In this document: positions 7,671 through 18,261 of the stretch, piece after piece
How the letters are laid out: each line of letters begins with the position of its first letter
How positions within the stretch are numbered: the stretch's first letter is position 1
NCBI GenBank assembly: GCA_016212795.1
Contig: JACRDT010000005.1
Span: 248,001-312,000 of the forward strand
Reading direction: 5' to 3'
Origin: Elusimicrobiota bacterium
Lineage (GTDB): Bacteria; Elusimicrobiota; Elusimicrobia; UBA1565; UBA9628
DNA: 64,000 nt
Position numbers and translations under genes: made by a program
Notes under the pieces: model-generated
The model's input: only the letters and a program-made list of their open reading frames with translations
What the model was told of the DNA's origin: nothing
The model's database searches: none

Positions 7671-9835
7671 ATGGCGGCGATGTAGAGGGAGGTCGCGATC
7701 GGGATGTTGGTCAGGACGAACCCGTAGACCAGCGTCGACGCGATGGCGGCCAGGATGCCCACGAAGGACTGGGCCGCGAGGACCTTGGGCAGGTCCTCCT
7801 TCGAGAAGCTTCCCGAGACCTTCTGGTCCACCCCCGCCACCGCGATGCCCGCGAAGCCCAGCACGAAGGACTGCAGCCCGTAGAGCGCCACCACCGCGAG
7901 CATGGACGGCGAGAAGATCATCAGCCAGAAGAGCGGCACCTCCAGAGCGGCGATGAGGTAGAACGGGATGGTGAGGCCCTCCTCGGTCCTGAACCCCATC
8001 TTGTTGAAGAGCTTGGTGAGGGGCCGGACCAGGGCCGTCGCCACGATGCTGCCGACGCTGGCCATCACGTTCATGAGGGCGAAGTAGCCCATCGGGGTGC
8101 TGGTGAGGCCCTTGAAGAACCACCCGATCACCGGCAGGTTCAGGATGGCCTGCAGGCCCGAGCTGGACTGGATGATGTTGGCCGCGAACTCGGGCAGGAC
8201 GTTGAAGACCAGCGGGTCCGAGAAGAGGTAGCTCACCAGAGTGATGCCCAGCATGGTGCGCAGGAACCGGTTGTGCCAGATGAGGACGAGGCCGTCCTTG
8301 AGCGACTTGCCGAGGTCCTTGACGACCTTGAAGAAGCCGCCGCCCTTGGCCGGCGCCGCCTTCTCCCCGTCCTGCGGGGACGCCTGGCCCTCGGCCGCGG
8401 CCTTGTTGCCGAACATCTTGATGGAGGCGTAGATGAGCCCCGCGAGGCCCACGGCGACGCCGTAGATGCCGTAGACCACCACGCCGCCGACCCCGGTCTT
8501 GCCGAAGAGGTCCTTGACCATCGAGATCTGGCCGGCGATGGCCGGGCCGACGATGGAGATGGCGGCCGCCACGAAGGTGAGGATCGAGTTGGCCTTCCGG
8601 CGCTCCTCGGGGGTCACGCTCTTGTCGCCGAACACCCGCGTCTTGGAGGCGCTCTCCATGGTGACCGAGATGCCCTGGAAGAAGGAGTGCACGCCGATGA
8701 GCCCGAACAGGATGCCCAAGGCCACGGGCATGCTGAAGAGGCCCGACGCGAAGAACAGGCCGACGACGGCCGTCAGGAGGACCGACCGGACCAGCAGGGA
8801 CCGGACGAGCCACTTCTTGGGGTTGTCGGCGTTCTTGCGCGCGAAGAGCGGGATGGTGATGTAGCTGAAGGCCTGGGAGACCCAGTGCGCGACCCGCGCC
8901 AGGCTGCGGTTCTGCCGGATGAGGGACTTGAGCGCCTCGGCGTTCTCGAGCCTCGCGTCGCCGCTCTCCTTGAGCGTGTTCTTGGTGAAGGCCGAGATGA
9001 GGTACGGCAGCCCGACCATGTACATCTGGAAGCCGAAAAGGAAGACGACGTAGCCCTTCAGATACCGCCAGAAAGACTTGTTGCGCTCCGGGTCCTTGAA
9101 GACCTCGGTGAGCTTGGCCTTGCCGCCGGCCTCGGCGGCCGCCGCGGGGACCTCGGCGCTCTTGGCCTCGGCGGCGGCGGTCTCGGGCTTCGCGAGGCCC
9201 GAGGGCTTGGCGTCGTCGACGCTCTCCGGCGCGGCCGTGATCGGGTCGCCGGCCGGCCGGCCCCTGAGGAAGCGCTCGCCCGTGAGGGCGTTGAACTGGC
9301 CGGCCACGGCGTCGAGGCTGCCCTCGTCGGTCTTGGCCGTCCGCAGCTCCTCGGCCGCGACGGCGACCGACTCGGCAGCCTCCGAGATCCTGCCCTCGAC
9401 CGACGCGCTTTCCTGCCCGGGCGCGGCGGTCACGCCCCGGGCGGCCGGCTCGAGCGCCGGAGCGACGGCGCGCAGCGACGGCGAGACAGGAGAGGGAGCG
9501 AGGCCCGAGACGACGGGCGCCGCGGCCTTGGGGCCGGCGGCCTCGGGCGCGAAGGCCCGCGCCCGGACGCCCGGGCCCGCCGCCGGAATGACCGGAGCCG
9601 TGAGCGCCACCCCGCCGGCCGACGGCAGCACGGAACCCAGGAAGGCGCCGCCGACGACTTTGCCTGAGATCGAGTTCGGCCCGAGCTCCAACCTCGGCAC
9701 CCCAACCGCGGCGTTGGGGACCCCGGCGTTGACCTGCCCGGTCTGCAAACGCACGGATTGGACCTGCGCGACGGCAGGCTGGACTCCGATGGCGTAGGCT
9801 AGGACGAGGGCCAGGACCTTCGCAAGGAGTTTCAT
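7583..9835 (-). CDS. MFS-type transporter with signal peptide and ~200-aa Ala/Pro-rich N-terminal extension
   Basis: MKLLAKVLALVLAYAIGVQPAVAQ signal peptide, low-complexity region, then multiple TM helices. Confidence 0.8.
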   Translation of the reverse strand: MKLLAKVLALVLAYAIGVQPAVAQVQSVRLQTGQVNAGVPNAAVGVPRLELGPNSISGKVVGGAFLGSVLPSAGGVALTAPVIPAAGPGVRARAFAPEAAGPKAAAPVVSGLAPSPVSPSLRAVAPALEPAARGVTAAPGQESASVEGRISEAAESVAVAAEELRTAKTDEGSLDAVAGQFNALTGERFLRGRPAGDPITAAPESVDDAKPSGLAKPETAAAEAKSAEVPAAAAEAGGKAKLTEVFKDPERNKSFWRYLKGYVVFLFGFQMYMVGLPYLISAFTKNTLKESGDARLENAEALKSLIRQNRSLARVAHWVSQAFSYITIPLFARKNADNPKKWLVRSLLVRSVLLTAVVGLFFASGLFSMPVALGILFGLIGVHSFFQGISVTMESASKTRVFGDKSVTPEERRKANSILTFVAAAISIVGPAIAGQISMVKDLFGKTGVGGVVVYGIYGVAVGLAGLIYASIKMFGNKAAAEGQASPQDGEKAAPAKGGGFFKVVKDLGKSLKDGLVLIWHNRFLRTMLGITLVSYLFSDPLVFNVLPEFAANIIQSSSGLQAILNLPVIGWFFKGLTSTPMGYFALMNVMASVGSIVATALVRPLTKLFNKMGFRTEEGLTIPFYLIAALEVPLFWLMIFSPSMLAVVALYGLQSFVLGFAGIAVAGVDQKVSGSFSKEDLPKVLAAQSFVGILAAIASTLVYGFVLTNIPIATSLYIAAIATTVLGALRIAAPWMAFTKEQRKGVGKK

Positions 9836-9955
9836 GGCTTCATTATACCCCCCGCCCCCCGGCCGCACCCCTGCCCTTTGGTCCGATTCACGACGGTTAT
9901 TGGGCCTAGCCGCTCCTGGGCCCTTGGGTTGCCCCTAACTTGTATAATCGGGGAA

Positions 9956-10717
9956 GTGAGGAGGAAAGAATTCGCCGCGAGAGTGTGGAGCAAACTCCAG
10001 GCCTTCGTCCGGGCCGAAGGGCTCCTGCGGCCCCGGGACCGCATCCTGGCGGCCGTGTCGGGAGGGCCGGACTCGGTGTGCCTCGCGCACTTCCTGTCCG
10101 TGGAAGCCCGGCGCAAGGGGTTCGACCTGCGGCTGGCGCACATCCACCACGGCCTGCGGGGCAGGGACGCAGACGCCGACGCCCGGTCCGTGGAGGCCCT
10201 GGGCCGCAAGCTCGGGTGGCCGGTGGTCTCCAGGAAGGTCGACGTGGCCGGCCGCGCCCGCAAGCGCCGCAAGGGCGTCGAGGACGCGGCCCGGGAGCTG
10301 CGCTACCGCGCGCTGGCCAGGCTCGCGGCCGCCGCGGGCTGCAACAAGGTGGCGACCGGCCACCAGCTCGACGACCAGGCCGAGACGGTCCTGCTCCACC
10401 TCCTGCGCGGCACCAGGCTCCGGGCCCTCGCCGGCATCCCCCCCCGGCGGCCGCTGGCCCCGGCCGTCGAGCTCATCCGGCCGCTCCTGCCCATCACCCG
10501 CCGGGAGGTACTCCTGTACCTCCGGCTGCACGGGCTCAAGCACCGCCTTGACCTCTCCAACCGCTCCACGGGCTTCACCCGGAACTGGGTGCGGCTCAAG
10601 GTCATCCCGCTCCTGGAGAGGCGCAACCCCAGGATCCGCGAGCACCTGAGCGGCATCGCCGAACAGGCGCGCCGGCAGATTTGGTATCCTCCCCCTTCAA
10701 CCCGACGCGCGAGGTGA
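9956..10717 (+). CDS. tilS: tRNA(Ile)-lysidine synthase
   Basis: ILAAVSGGPDSVCLAHFL PP-loop, HIHHGLRG, GHQLDDQAETVLLHLLRGT; GTG start preceded by TATAAT. Confidence 0.9.
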   Translation: MRRKEFAARVWSKLQAFVRAEGLLRPRDRILAAVSGGPDSVCLAHFLSVEARRKGFDLRLAHIHHGLRGRDADADARSVEALGRKLGWPVVSRKVDVAGRARKRRKGVEDAARELRYRALARLAAAAGCNKVATGHQLDDQAETVLLHLLRGTRLRALAGIPPRRPLAPAVELIRPLLPITRREVLLYLRLHGLKHRLDLSNRSTGFTRNWVRLKVIPLLERRNPRIREHLSGIAEQARRQIWYPPPSTRRAR

Positions 10718-10720
10718 GTC

Positions 10721-12913
10721 ATGGCCGAGTTCAAGCCGTACGTCGCCGACACCGAGAGGATCGCCGAGTTCACCCCGATCCCGATCGTGATGGGCGTCAT
10801 CCTCGGCATCGTCTTCGGGGCGTCGTCTCTCTACCTGGCCCTCAAGGTGGGCATGACGGTGAGCGCCTCCATCCCGGTGGCGGTCCTGTCCATCACGCTC
10901 TTCAAGGGCTTCTCCAAGCTGTCCGGGGTGCGCTCCGCGACCATCCTCGAGAACAACATGGTGCAGACCACGGGCTCGGCCGGGGAGTCCATCGCCTTCG
11001 GCGTGGCCGTGACCATGCCGGCCCTCCTCATCCTGGGCTACGACATGGAGCTCGGCCGCATCATGCTCGTCGCGGTCCTGGGAGGCCTGCTGGGCGTGCT
11101 CATGATGATCCCGCTGCGCCACGCCCTCATCGTCAAGGAGCACCACAAGCTCATCTACCCCGAAGGCACCGCTTGCGCCGAGGTCCTCATGGTCGGCGAG
11201 AAGGGCGGCACGAGCGCCAAGACCGTGTTCGGCGGGTTCTTCCTGGGCCTGTTCTACAAGATCGCCAACGTGGGCATGAAGCTCTGGACCGACGTTCCGG
11301 AGAAGGCCCTGGGCTTCTTCAAGGGTGCGGCGGTCTCGGCCGAGGTCTCCCCCGAGCTCCTGGGCGTGGGCTACATCATCGGGCCCCGCATCGCCTGCAT
11401 CATGGTGGCGGGCGGCATCCTGTCGAGCTGGGTCCTCATCCCCATGATCAAGCTCTTCGGCGACGGCCTCCTCGTCCCGCTCTTCCCCTCCAAGAAGCTC
11501 CTCATCAGCCAGATGAGCCTGCACGACATCTGGCGCAACTACGTCCTCTACATCGGCGCGGGCGCGGTCGCGGCGGGCGGCATCATCAGCCTGTGCCAGA
11601 GCCTGCCGACCATCGTGCGCTCCGCCCTGGCCGGGCTGGGGAGCCTCAAGGCCGCCGGCGTGCAGACCAAGGCGGTCAGGCGCACCGAGTCCGACATCCC
11701 CATGCCCTGGGTCCTCCTGGGCTGCGCCGGCCTCGTCGTGGCCATCTGGATGTCCCCCTCCCTGCAGATGAACATCCTGGGGGCGCTCCTCATCGTGCTC
11801 TTCGGCTTTCTGTTCGTGACCGTGAGCTCCCGCCTGACCGGCGAGATCGGCTCATCCTCCAACCCCATCTCCGGGATGACGGTCGCGACCCTGCTCCTGA
11901 CGAGCCTCATCTTCCTCCTCCTGGGCTGGGTCGGCCCCGGGCACCGCGTCGCGGCGCTGAGCGTGGCCGCCATCGTGTGCGTGGCCGCCTCCAACGGCGG
12001 CACCACCTCGCAGGACCTCAAGACCGGCTATCTCGTGGGCGCGACGCCCAGGGCCCAGCAGATCGGCCTGCTCATCGGGGCCTTCACCTCGGCCCTGGTC
12101 ATCGGCTACACCCTCGAGATCCTCAACAACGCCTCCACGGTCTACAGCGCCAAGAACCTGCCCTCGATCACCGTGCCCGGCTTCGAGTCCCTGACCAAGC
12201 GGGAAGCCATCCGGGGACCGGGCTCGGACGCGGACCGGACCGAGTACCGCGTGCTCCAACTGCCGGAACCCCCGGCCGACGGCCCGCTCTCGGCCCTGGC
12301 CCCGGGGAAATACCTGGTGGACGACAAAGGCTCCCTGCGCTACTTCGTGGACCCGGGCATCAACGGTTCCCTCAAGACCCGCGACTCCGGAGAGCCCGTC
12401 CAGAAGTACGAGGCGCCCAAGGCGCGCCTGATGTCCCTCATCATCGACGGCATCCTCACCCGCAAGCTCCCCTGGGGGCTGGTCCTGCTCGGCGTGGCCA
12501 TCGCGGTCGTGCTCGAGCTCTGCCGGGTGGCGTCTTTGCCCTTCGCGGTCGGGGTCTACCTGCCGCTCTCGGCCTCGACCCCCATCTTCTTCGGTGGCGT
12601 GGTGCGCTGGCTGGTGGACAAGGCCATGGCCGGCAGGCTCAAGGAGTCGGAGATGGAATCGAGCCCGGGCGTGCTCTTCTCGTCGGGCCTCATCGCGGGC
12701 GGGGCCATCGCCGGCATCGGCCTGGCCATCCTCTCCATCCAGGAAGGCTGGGGCGCGGCGCTCGACATGAGCTCGCGGTTCCCCGGCATCCTGGAGAAGA
12801 ACATGCCCGCGGTCCTGGCCTTCGCGGGCATGGCCGCCGCGCTCTTCCTCGTGGGCACCGTGCTGAGCATCCCCAAGAAGGAAACCCAGGCCCACTTCAA
12901 GCCCGGCGCTTGA
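10721..12913 (+). CDS. OPT family oligopeptide transporter
   Basis: 730 aa, polytopic; ALKVGMTVSASIPVAVLS, ENNMVQTTGSAGESIAFGV, YPEGTACAEVL motifs of the OPT family. Confidence 0.92.
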   Translation: MAEFKPYVADTERIAEFTPIPIVMGVILGIVFGASSLYLALKVGMTVSASIPVAVLSITLFKGFSKLSGVRSATILENNMVQTTGSAGESIAFGVAVTMPALLILGYDMELGRIMLVAVLGGLLGVLMMIPLRHALIVKEHHKLIYPEGTACAEVLMVGEKGGTSAKTVFGGFFLGLFYKIANVGMKLWTDVPEKALGFFKGAAVSAEVSPELLGVGYIIGPRIACIMVAGGILSSWVLIPMIKLFGDGLLVPLFPSKKLLISQMSLHDIWRNYVLYIGAGAVAAGGIISLCQSLPTIVRSALAGLGSLKAAGVQTKAVRRTESDIPMPWVLLGCAGLVVAIWMSPSLQMNILGALLIVLFGFLFVTVSSRLTGEIGSSSNPISGMTVATLLLTSLIFLLLGWVGPGHRVAALSVAAIVCVAASNGGTTSQDLKTGYLVGATPRAQQIGLLIGAFTSALVIGYTLEILNNASTVYSAKNLPSITVPGFESLTKREAIRGPGSDADRTEYRVLQLPEPPADGPLSALAPGKYLVDDKGSLRYFVDPGINGSLKTRDSGEPVQKYEAPKARLMSLIIDGILTRKLPWGLVLLGVAIAVVLELCRVASLPFAVGVYLPLSASTPIFFGGVVRWLVDKAMAGRLKESEMESSPGVLFSSGLIAGGAIAGIGLAILSIQEGWGAALDMSSRFPGILEKNMPAVLAFAGMAAALFLVGTVLSIPKKETQAHFKPGA

Positions 12914-13106
12914 GTATTAGACGCCGGAATACGGCCCGGTCAATGCCGATCTAGCGGCAGTCGCTTGAGGGCGATGTCCTCATCCAACCTGTCGGCCGTG
13001 TTCAAATGGCCCTGGATCCTCGCATGCTGGCTCGTTGATGGGAACACGATCTCAAGAGCCTGGACAGTCCCAAGGAACAAGGCGAATATCGAGGCGACTG
13101 CAAATC

Positions 13107-13973
13107 TCACGGCAGCACCTCGAACTCGATAGCAGGGGTTTCAAAGCGGACTCTGTCCTCATCTGGGGGAAAGCCGACCTCACGCGTGTAATCCTCTGCG
13201 CTCTCAAAACGCAAAGTGTCATAGACAGCGCGGACGTAGTACTTGCCAGGCTTGGGAAAGTAGTATTTCTCCTGCGAGAACTCACCTATGGGCTTGGGTG
13301 GCGGCAGGTGATAGTAGTACACGTCGCACGGATCGAAATCAGCCCACCCGGTCGTCCGCGTCGACGCTCCGGGCTCAAGCCAGGTTCCCACGAGTTTCGG
13401 CTCCTCCCGCCCGGCCTTGGATTTGAAATCGAGGAGCTTGATGTTGATTTGCCGATGAGAAAGTCCCTTTTTGCGCCAGGGCTTCAAAAAGGCGTCAATC
13501 TCCCGTTTCTCCTCAGGGGTGACGTCTCTCGCCGGGGGGCTGCATTCGAATGGCGTGTCGCTCAGTCCACCCGGGGGTTCAAGCCGCTTGCCTGAGGCGT
13601 CGGTCAATTCCAGGGTCGTCCCGAGAATGGGGGGATATGGCCGGTCGCCTCTATCGGGAATCGGTCCAGACTGGTAGAAGTTGTTGTCGTTGATGGCGAG
13701 CCGCTTGGCGCTCACGTTCTTGAGCACGACTTGAACCCACAAGGAAACGCTTTCTCCATTCTTCCAATCGTAGTCGCCCTGCGGCTTGATCTTCGTCTTG
13801 TAAAGCCGCAAGGTCACCTGGACAGGCCCGTGGGCCGCCGTAGCCTCCCCTTCCGCGCGGGGAAGTTCATTGCCGGGAGGCTCCAGCTTGGGAACGAGTT
13901 TCGCTTCCTCCTTCTTGCAGGAGACCAGCGCCATCATCAAGGCGAACGTCAACCAGCGGCTCATCTTGTTCAC
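13107..13973 (-). CDS. Hypothetical lipoprotein
   Basis: MNKMSRWLTFALMMALVSCKKEE lipobox. Confidence 0.6.
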   Translation of the reverse strand: MNKMSRWLTFALMMALVSCKKEEAKLVPKLEPPGNELPRAEGEATAAHGPVQVTLRLYKTKIKPQGDYDWKNGESVSLWVQVVLKNVSAKRLAINDNNFYQSGPIPDRGDRPYPPILGTTLELTDASGKRLEPPGGLSDTPFECSPPARDVTPEEKREIDAFLKPWRKKGLSHRQINIKLLDFKSKAGREEPKLVGTWLEPGASTRTTGWADFDPCDVYYYHLPPPKPIGEFSQEKYYFPKPGKYYVRAVYDTLRFESAEDYTREVGFPPDEDRVRFETPAIEFEVLP

Positions 13974-14450
13974 CCCTTCAATAGAACCATGGGAAACCCG
14001 CGGCCGAGACGGCCGATCGAGTTTCCCCTGGACTCAGCCCATTTTCGGTGGGCTCGTGGATACCCCGGGGCCGATTCCCCGGGCTACAAGGGCTTCATCA
14101 TTAGTCTAGCAGCGCATGGACGGATGTGTCATGAGTACAACGGCCCATCGCTGACTGGGCCTGATGGAACATAGCTGTCCCAAGACAAAACCGGCATCCG
14201 ACGATCTCGACTGGCGCCAGGCACATCTCGATATGGAAACGCCATTTTGACCGGCCCGGGGACGGCAGAATGCATGAATACGCGATCGGCACCCCGGTAT
14301 CGCTGGCCGCCGGACCAGGCCATGGGAGCGGACGCATTGCGCTGCCAAGCGAACCCAGTGCCTGCCCACGCAATACCCGGAAGCGCAAAAATCCTATGAT
14401 ATGCTTCCCAGGAAGAGGGCTTCTCCCTCCTGCCGACTGACAGGGATCGG

Positions 14451-16919
14451 ATGCATCACCCCAGACCCCAGCTCTACGCAGGACTGTCGATCGTCTGCTG
14501 CAGCCTCCTGACCACGGAGGTCCTGTTCACCAGGATCTTCTCCGTCTGCCTGATGCACCACTTCGCCTTCTTCGCCATCTCGATCGCCATGTTCGGCCTC
14601 GGGCTCGGCGGCGTCTGCGCCCAGGTGTTCTATCGCCGCCCGGGCCACGAGGACGAGGGCCTGGCGCAAAGGCTGTCCTCCCTCGCCCTGCTGCTGGCCG
14701 TCACGAGCCTCCTGACGCCGGCGCTGCTGTTCAACATCCGCGTGCTGGGGTTCGCCGTGATGGCGCCGGGCGCAGACGTCGCGATGAGCCTGTGGCTGGC
14801 GCTCGTGTTCGTCCTGTCGTCTTTGCCCTTCCTGTGCGGCGGCATCATCACTTCCCTGCTTTTCAGGGACTACTCAGGGCACATCTCGGGATTGTATTTC
14901 GCGGACCTCATCGGGGCCAGCCTGGGCTGCCTGCTGGCCATCGCCTTGGTCGAGTTCCTCGGAGCCCCGACCGCCCTCCTGGCCGACGCCGTCCTGGCCG
15001 GCCTGGGCGCGTTGTGCTTCCTGCTCGCCGCGCCGCGCCGCTCGCCGCGCCGGAGCGCGCTGTCCGCCTTCGTCGTCGCGTCGCTGGCCGGCCTGTTCGT
15101 CCTCAACCTGAGGACGCCGGTCTTCGACATCAGGTACGCCAAGGGGATCGACAGGCGCCCGATCGACGAGTTCTCCGGCTGGAACTCCATCTCGCGCGTC
15201 TCCGTCTCCAGGGTCTTGAGCGACGCCAAGATACGCAGGATCAGCCGGGACGTCTGGGGCGTCAGCGGCCGCTTCCAGGGGAGCTATCCGCCCGTCAGGA
15301 TGATCACCATCGACGCCGACGCCGGGACGATGCTGACCCGGTACGACGGGGACCTCGGCCGGGTAGGGTTCGTCCGGGCCGACCCGCCCAGCCTGGTCCA
15401 CCGCCTGAAGAAAGCGCCCAGGACGCTCATCATCGGCGCCGGCGGGGGCAAGGACGTCCTCTCGGCCCTGTCCTTCGGCGCCAGGCATGTCACCGCCGTC
15501 GAACTCAACCCCATCATCGTCCGCGACGTCATGCTGGACAGGTACCGGGACTTCAGCGGCGGGCTCTACCAGGATCCCCGGGTCCGGGCCGTTGCCCGGG
15601 AGGGAAGGAGCTTCGTCTCGTCCTCGCGGGAGAAGTTCGACATCATTCAGCTCGCTTTCGTGGACACGTCGGCGGCGACGCCCGGCGGCGCCTACATCCT
15701 GGCGGAGAACAGCCTCTACACGGTCGAGGCCTTCCGGCGGTTCCTCGACCACCTCGAACCCGGCGGGATCCTCTCGGTCTGCTGGGTGGACATCCCGGAC
15801 CTGCTGGGCGCGACGCGCCTCGTCTCCCTGGCCGTCGCCGCCCTGGAGCGCTCCGGGGCCGGGGACCTCGGCCGAAACGTCGCGGTCGTCAGCAACGCCG
15901 CGAGGCCGGAGTGGGTCATCCGGGACGTCCTGGTCAAGAAAGAGCCCTTCACCGCGCAAGAGCAGGACGCGCTCGCCGGCGCCGCCCGGGACCTGGGCTT
16001 CGAGGCGACCTATCTGCCGCGGGACCGGGAGAAGGCCCCCTCGCCCTCCTCGAGGACCTACCGCGACTTCATCAGGCTCCTGATCAACGACCCGCAGGCC
16101 CGCGACTCCTTCTACCGGACGTCGGACCTGGACATCTCCCCGACGACGGACGACAGGCCTTTCTTCTTCTACCAGATCCGCCCGAAAGACCTCCTGCGCT
16201 CGCTCTGGCCCGAACGCCTGCCCGTCTTCGCCGGCTACACCAGCGGCCCCTTCGTCCTCATGCGCATCCTGATCGTCGGGCTGGTCCTGGCCGGCCTGTG
16301 CTGCGCCGTCCCGTTCGCGGCCCTCGGCCGCGGCCGCCCCGAGACGGCCGCCCGCCGCGGCCCCATCCTCGGCCTGCTGGCGTATTTCTCCTGCATCGGC
16401 TCCGGCTTCATGCTGGTGGAGATCGCCATGCTGCAGAAGCTCACGCTCTTCCTGGGCGCGCCGCTCTACTCCGTCGCGGCGACGCTGCTCTCCCTTCTGC
16501 TGTCCGCCGGGCTGGGGAGCCTCGCCACCCGGCGCTTCACGTCCCGCCCCCCGCTCCACTACGTCACCGGGGCCATCCTCGGCCTGCTCCTGGTCGGCGC
16601 CGTCTACCTGGCGGCCCTGCCGCCCCTGCTGGGCTCCCTGCTGGGGCATCCCCTGCCCGCGAAGATGCTGGTTGCCGTCCTGGTCTTGATGCCCCTGGGC
16701 TTCCTGATGGGCATGCCGCTGCCCATGGCCATCAGGCACATGGACAAGGGCTTGAACGACCTCGTGCCCTGGATGTGGGGCGTCAACGGCGCGACCTCGG
16801 TCCTCGCCTCGATCCTGGCCATCATCTCGGCCATGAACCTCGGCTACTCCCTGACCCTGGCCGGCGGGTACGGCTGCTATCTCCTGGCGCTGCTGGCGGC
16901 GCGCACCGCGTTCAGGTAG
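14451..16919 (+). CDS. Membrane spermidine-synthase-like protein
   Basis: N- and C-terminal TM bundles flank a SAM-binding core RTLIIGAGGGKDVLSALSFGARHVTAVELNP. Confidence 0.85.
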   Translation: MHHPRPQLYAGLSIVCCSLLTTEVLFTRIFSVCLMHHFAFFAISIAMFGLGLGGVCAQVFYRRPGHEDEGLAQRLSSLALLLAVTSLLTPALLFNIRVLGFAVMAPGADVAMSLWLALVFVLSSLPFLCGGIITSLLFRDYSGHISGLYFADLIGASLGCLLAIALVEFLGAPTALLADAVLAGLGALCFLLAAPRRSPRRSALSAFVVASLAGLFVLNLRTPVFDIRYAKGIDRRPIDEFSGWNSISRVSVSRVLSDAKIRRISRDVWGVSGRFQGSYPPVRMITIDADAGTMLTRYDGDLGRVGFVRADPPSLVHRLKKAPRTLIIGAGGGKDVLSALSFGARHVTAVELNPIIVRDVMLDRYRDFSGGLYQDPRVRAVAREGRSFVSSSREKFDIIQLAFVDTSAATPGGAYILAENSLYTVEAFRRFLDHLEPGGILSVCWVDIPDLLGATRLVSLAVAALERSGAGDLGRNVAVVSNAARPEWVIRDVLVKKEPFTAQEQDALAGAARDLGFEATYLPRDREKAPSPSSRTYRDFIRLLINDPQARDSFYRTSDLDISPTTDDRPFFFYQIRPKDLLRSLWPERLPVFAGYTSGPFVLMRILIVGLVLAGLCCAVPFAALGRGRPETAARRGPILGLLAYFSCIGSGFMLVEIAMLQKLTLFLGAPLYSVAATLLSLLLSAGLGSLATRRFTSRPPLHYVTGAILGLLLVGAVYLAALPPLLGSLLGHPLPAKMLVAVLVLMPLGFLMGMPLPMAIRHMDKGLNDLVPWMWGVNGATSVLASILAIISAMNLGYSLTLAGGYGCYLLALLAARTAFR

Positions 16920-16931
16920 TGAGGGACGGCG

Positions 16932-18257
16932 TCAGACGTCGACGCCCTCGTCCCTGCCGTGGCCGATGGCCCTCTTGAGGGGCTTGAGGACGGCGAGCAT
17001 GCCCAGGCCCGCGCCGCAGGAGAGGCAGGCCAGCATGATGAAGAAGCTCTCCTTGGACATCTTCTCCCAGAACCCGCCGATGTAGCCGCACATGTAGTTG
17101 CCGAAGAAGCTCGACAAGAACCACATCCCCATCAGCATCGAGACCATGCGCGCCGGCGCCACCTTGGTCACCAGGGACAGCCCGACGGGCGAGAGGTAGA
17201 GCTCCCCGAAGGTCAGGATCAGGGTGCAGGCCGTCAGCCACCACAGGCTCGCGCTCCCGCCCCCGGCGCCGACCGCCCGGGCGGGCGGGATCATCACGAG
17301 GAAGGAGACCCCGAGCAGGATGCAGCCGATGGCCATCTTGGTCACGCTCGCAGGCTCCTTGCCGCGGCGCGCCTGCCACCCCCACCACCAGGTGAGCAGC
17401 GGGGTGAAGAGGAAGATCATCGCCGGGTTGAAGGCCTGGAACCACGAGGCGGGCATCTCCCAGCCGAAGATGCGCCGGTCGGTGTTCTGGTCCGCCCAGA
17501 GCGCCATGGTGTTGCCCTGCTGCTCGTAGGTGGCCCAGAAGACGATGTTGAACAGGCACAGCACGACCAGGGCGAGGATCTTGCTGATGTCGTCTTTCTC
17601 CAGCTTCTCCGGGGCGGCCTCGCCCGCCGCCGCCTTCTTCATGATGTTGTCCGGGGCGAGGTGCTTCTGGCCCAGGATGTAGATGACCAGCCCGATGACC
17701 ATCCCGACGCCCGCCGCGGCGAAGCCGTAGTGCCAGCCGTAGACCTCGCCCAGGGTGCCGCAGACCAGCGGCGAGAAGAAGGCGCCCAGGTTGATGCCGA
17801 CGTAGAAGATGCTGAAGGCCCTGTCCCGGCGGCGGTCGCCGGGGGCGTAGAGGTTGCCCACCTGCGTCGAGATGTTCGGCTTGAAGCAGCCGTTGCCGAG
17901 GATGAGGAACACGAGGGCCGGGAAGAAGGCCGGCTCGAAGGCCATGAGGAAGTGCCCGATGGCCATCAGCACGCCGCCGACGATGACGGTCCGGCGCTGG
18001 CCCAGGACGCGGTCGGCCAGGATGCCGCCGAAGAACGGGGTGAAGTAGACGAAGCCCGTGTAGAGGCCGTAGATGTGCGACGCCTTCTCCTGGGCGAACA
18101 GGAGGTGCTTGGTCATGTAGTAGACCAGCAGCGCCCGCATCCCGTAATAGGAGAAGCGCTCCCACATCTCGGTGAAAAAGAGGACGTAGAGCCCGGTCGG
18201 GTGCCCCTGCCGGGAGGCCGAGTCCGGCACGGCGGCGTCAGGCGTGATCGTGGTCAT
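16932..18257 (-). CDS. POT-family peptide MFS transporter
   Basis: FFTEMWERFSYYGMRALLVYYM, GGILADRVLGQRRTVIVGG, GNGCFKPNIS: POT/PTR signatures. Confidence 0.93.
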   Translation of the reverse strand: MTTITPDAAVPDSASRQGHPTGLYVLFFTEMWERFSYYGMRALLVYYMTKHLLFAQEKASHIYGLYTGFVYFTPFFGGILADRVLGQRRTVIVGGVLMAIGHFLMAFEPAFFPALVFLILGNGCFKPNISTQVGNLYAPGDRRRDRAFSIFYVGINLGAFFSPLVCGTLGEVYGWHYGFAAAGVGMVIGLVIYILGQKHLAPDNIMKKAAAGEAAPEKLEKDDISKILALVVLCLFNIVFWATYEQQGNTMALWADQNTDRRIFGWEMPASWFQAFNPAMIFLFTPLLTWWWGWQARRGKEPASVTKMAIGCILLGVSFLVMIPPARAVGAGGGSASLWWLTACTLILTFGELYLSPVGLSLVTKVAPARMVSMLMGMWFLSSFFGNYMCGYIGGFWEKMSKESFFIMLACLSCGAGLGMLAVLKPLKRAIGHGRDEGVDV

Positions 18258-18261
18258 GGCG

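Noticed and set aside
13974-14450. Overlapping small minus-strand ORFs between the lipoprotein and the spermidine-synthase-like gene
   Set aside because: No RBS, no recognisable domain, mutually overlapping frames
14874-16739. 621-aa minus-strand ORF opposite the spermidine-synthase-like gene
   Set aside because: Antisense artefact, composition dominated by Q/D/R/G/E
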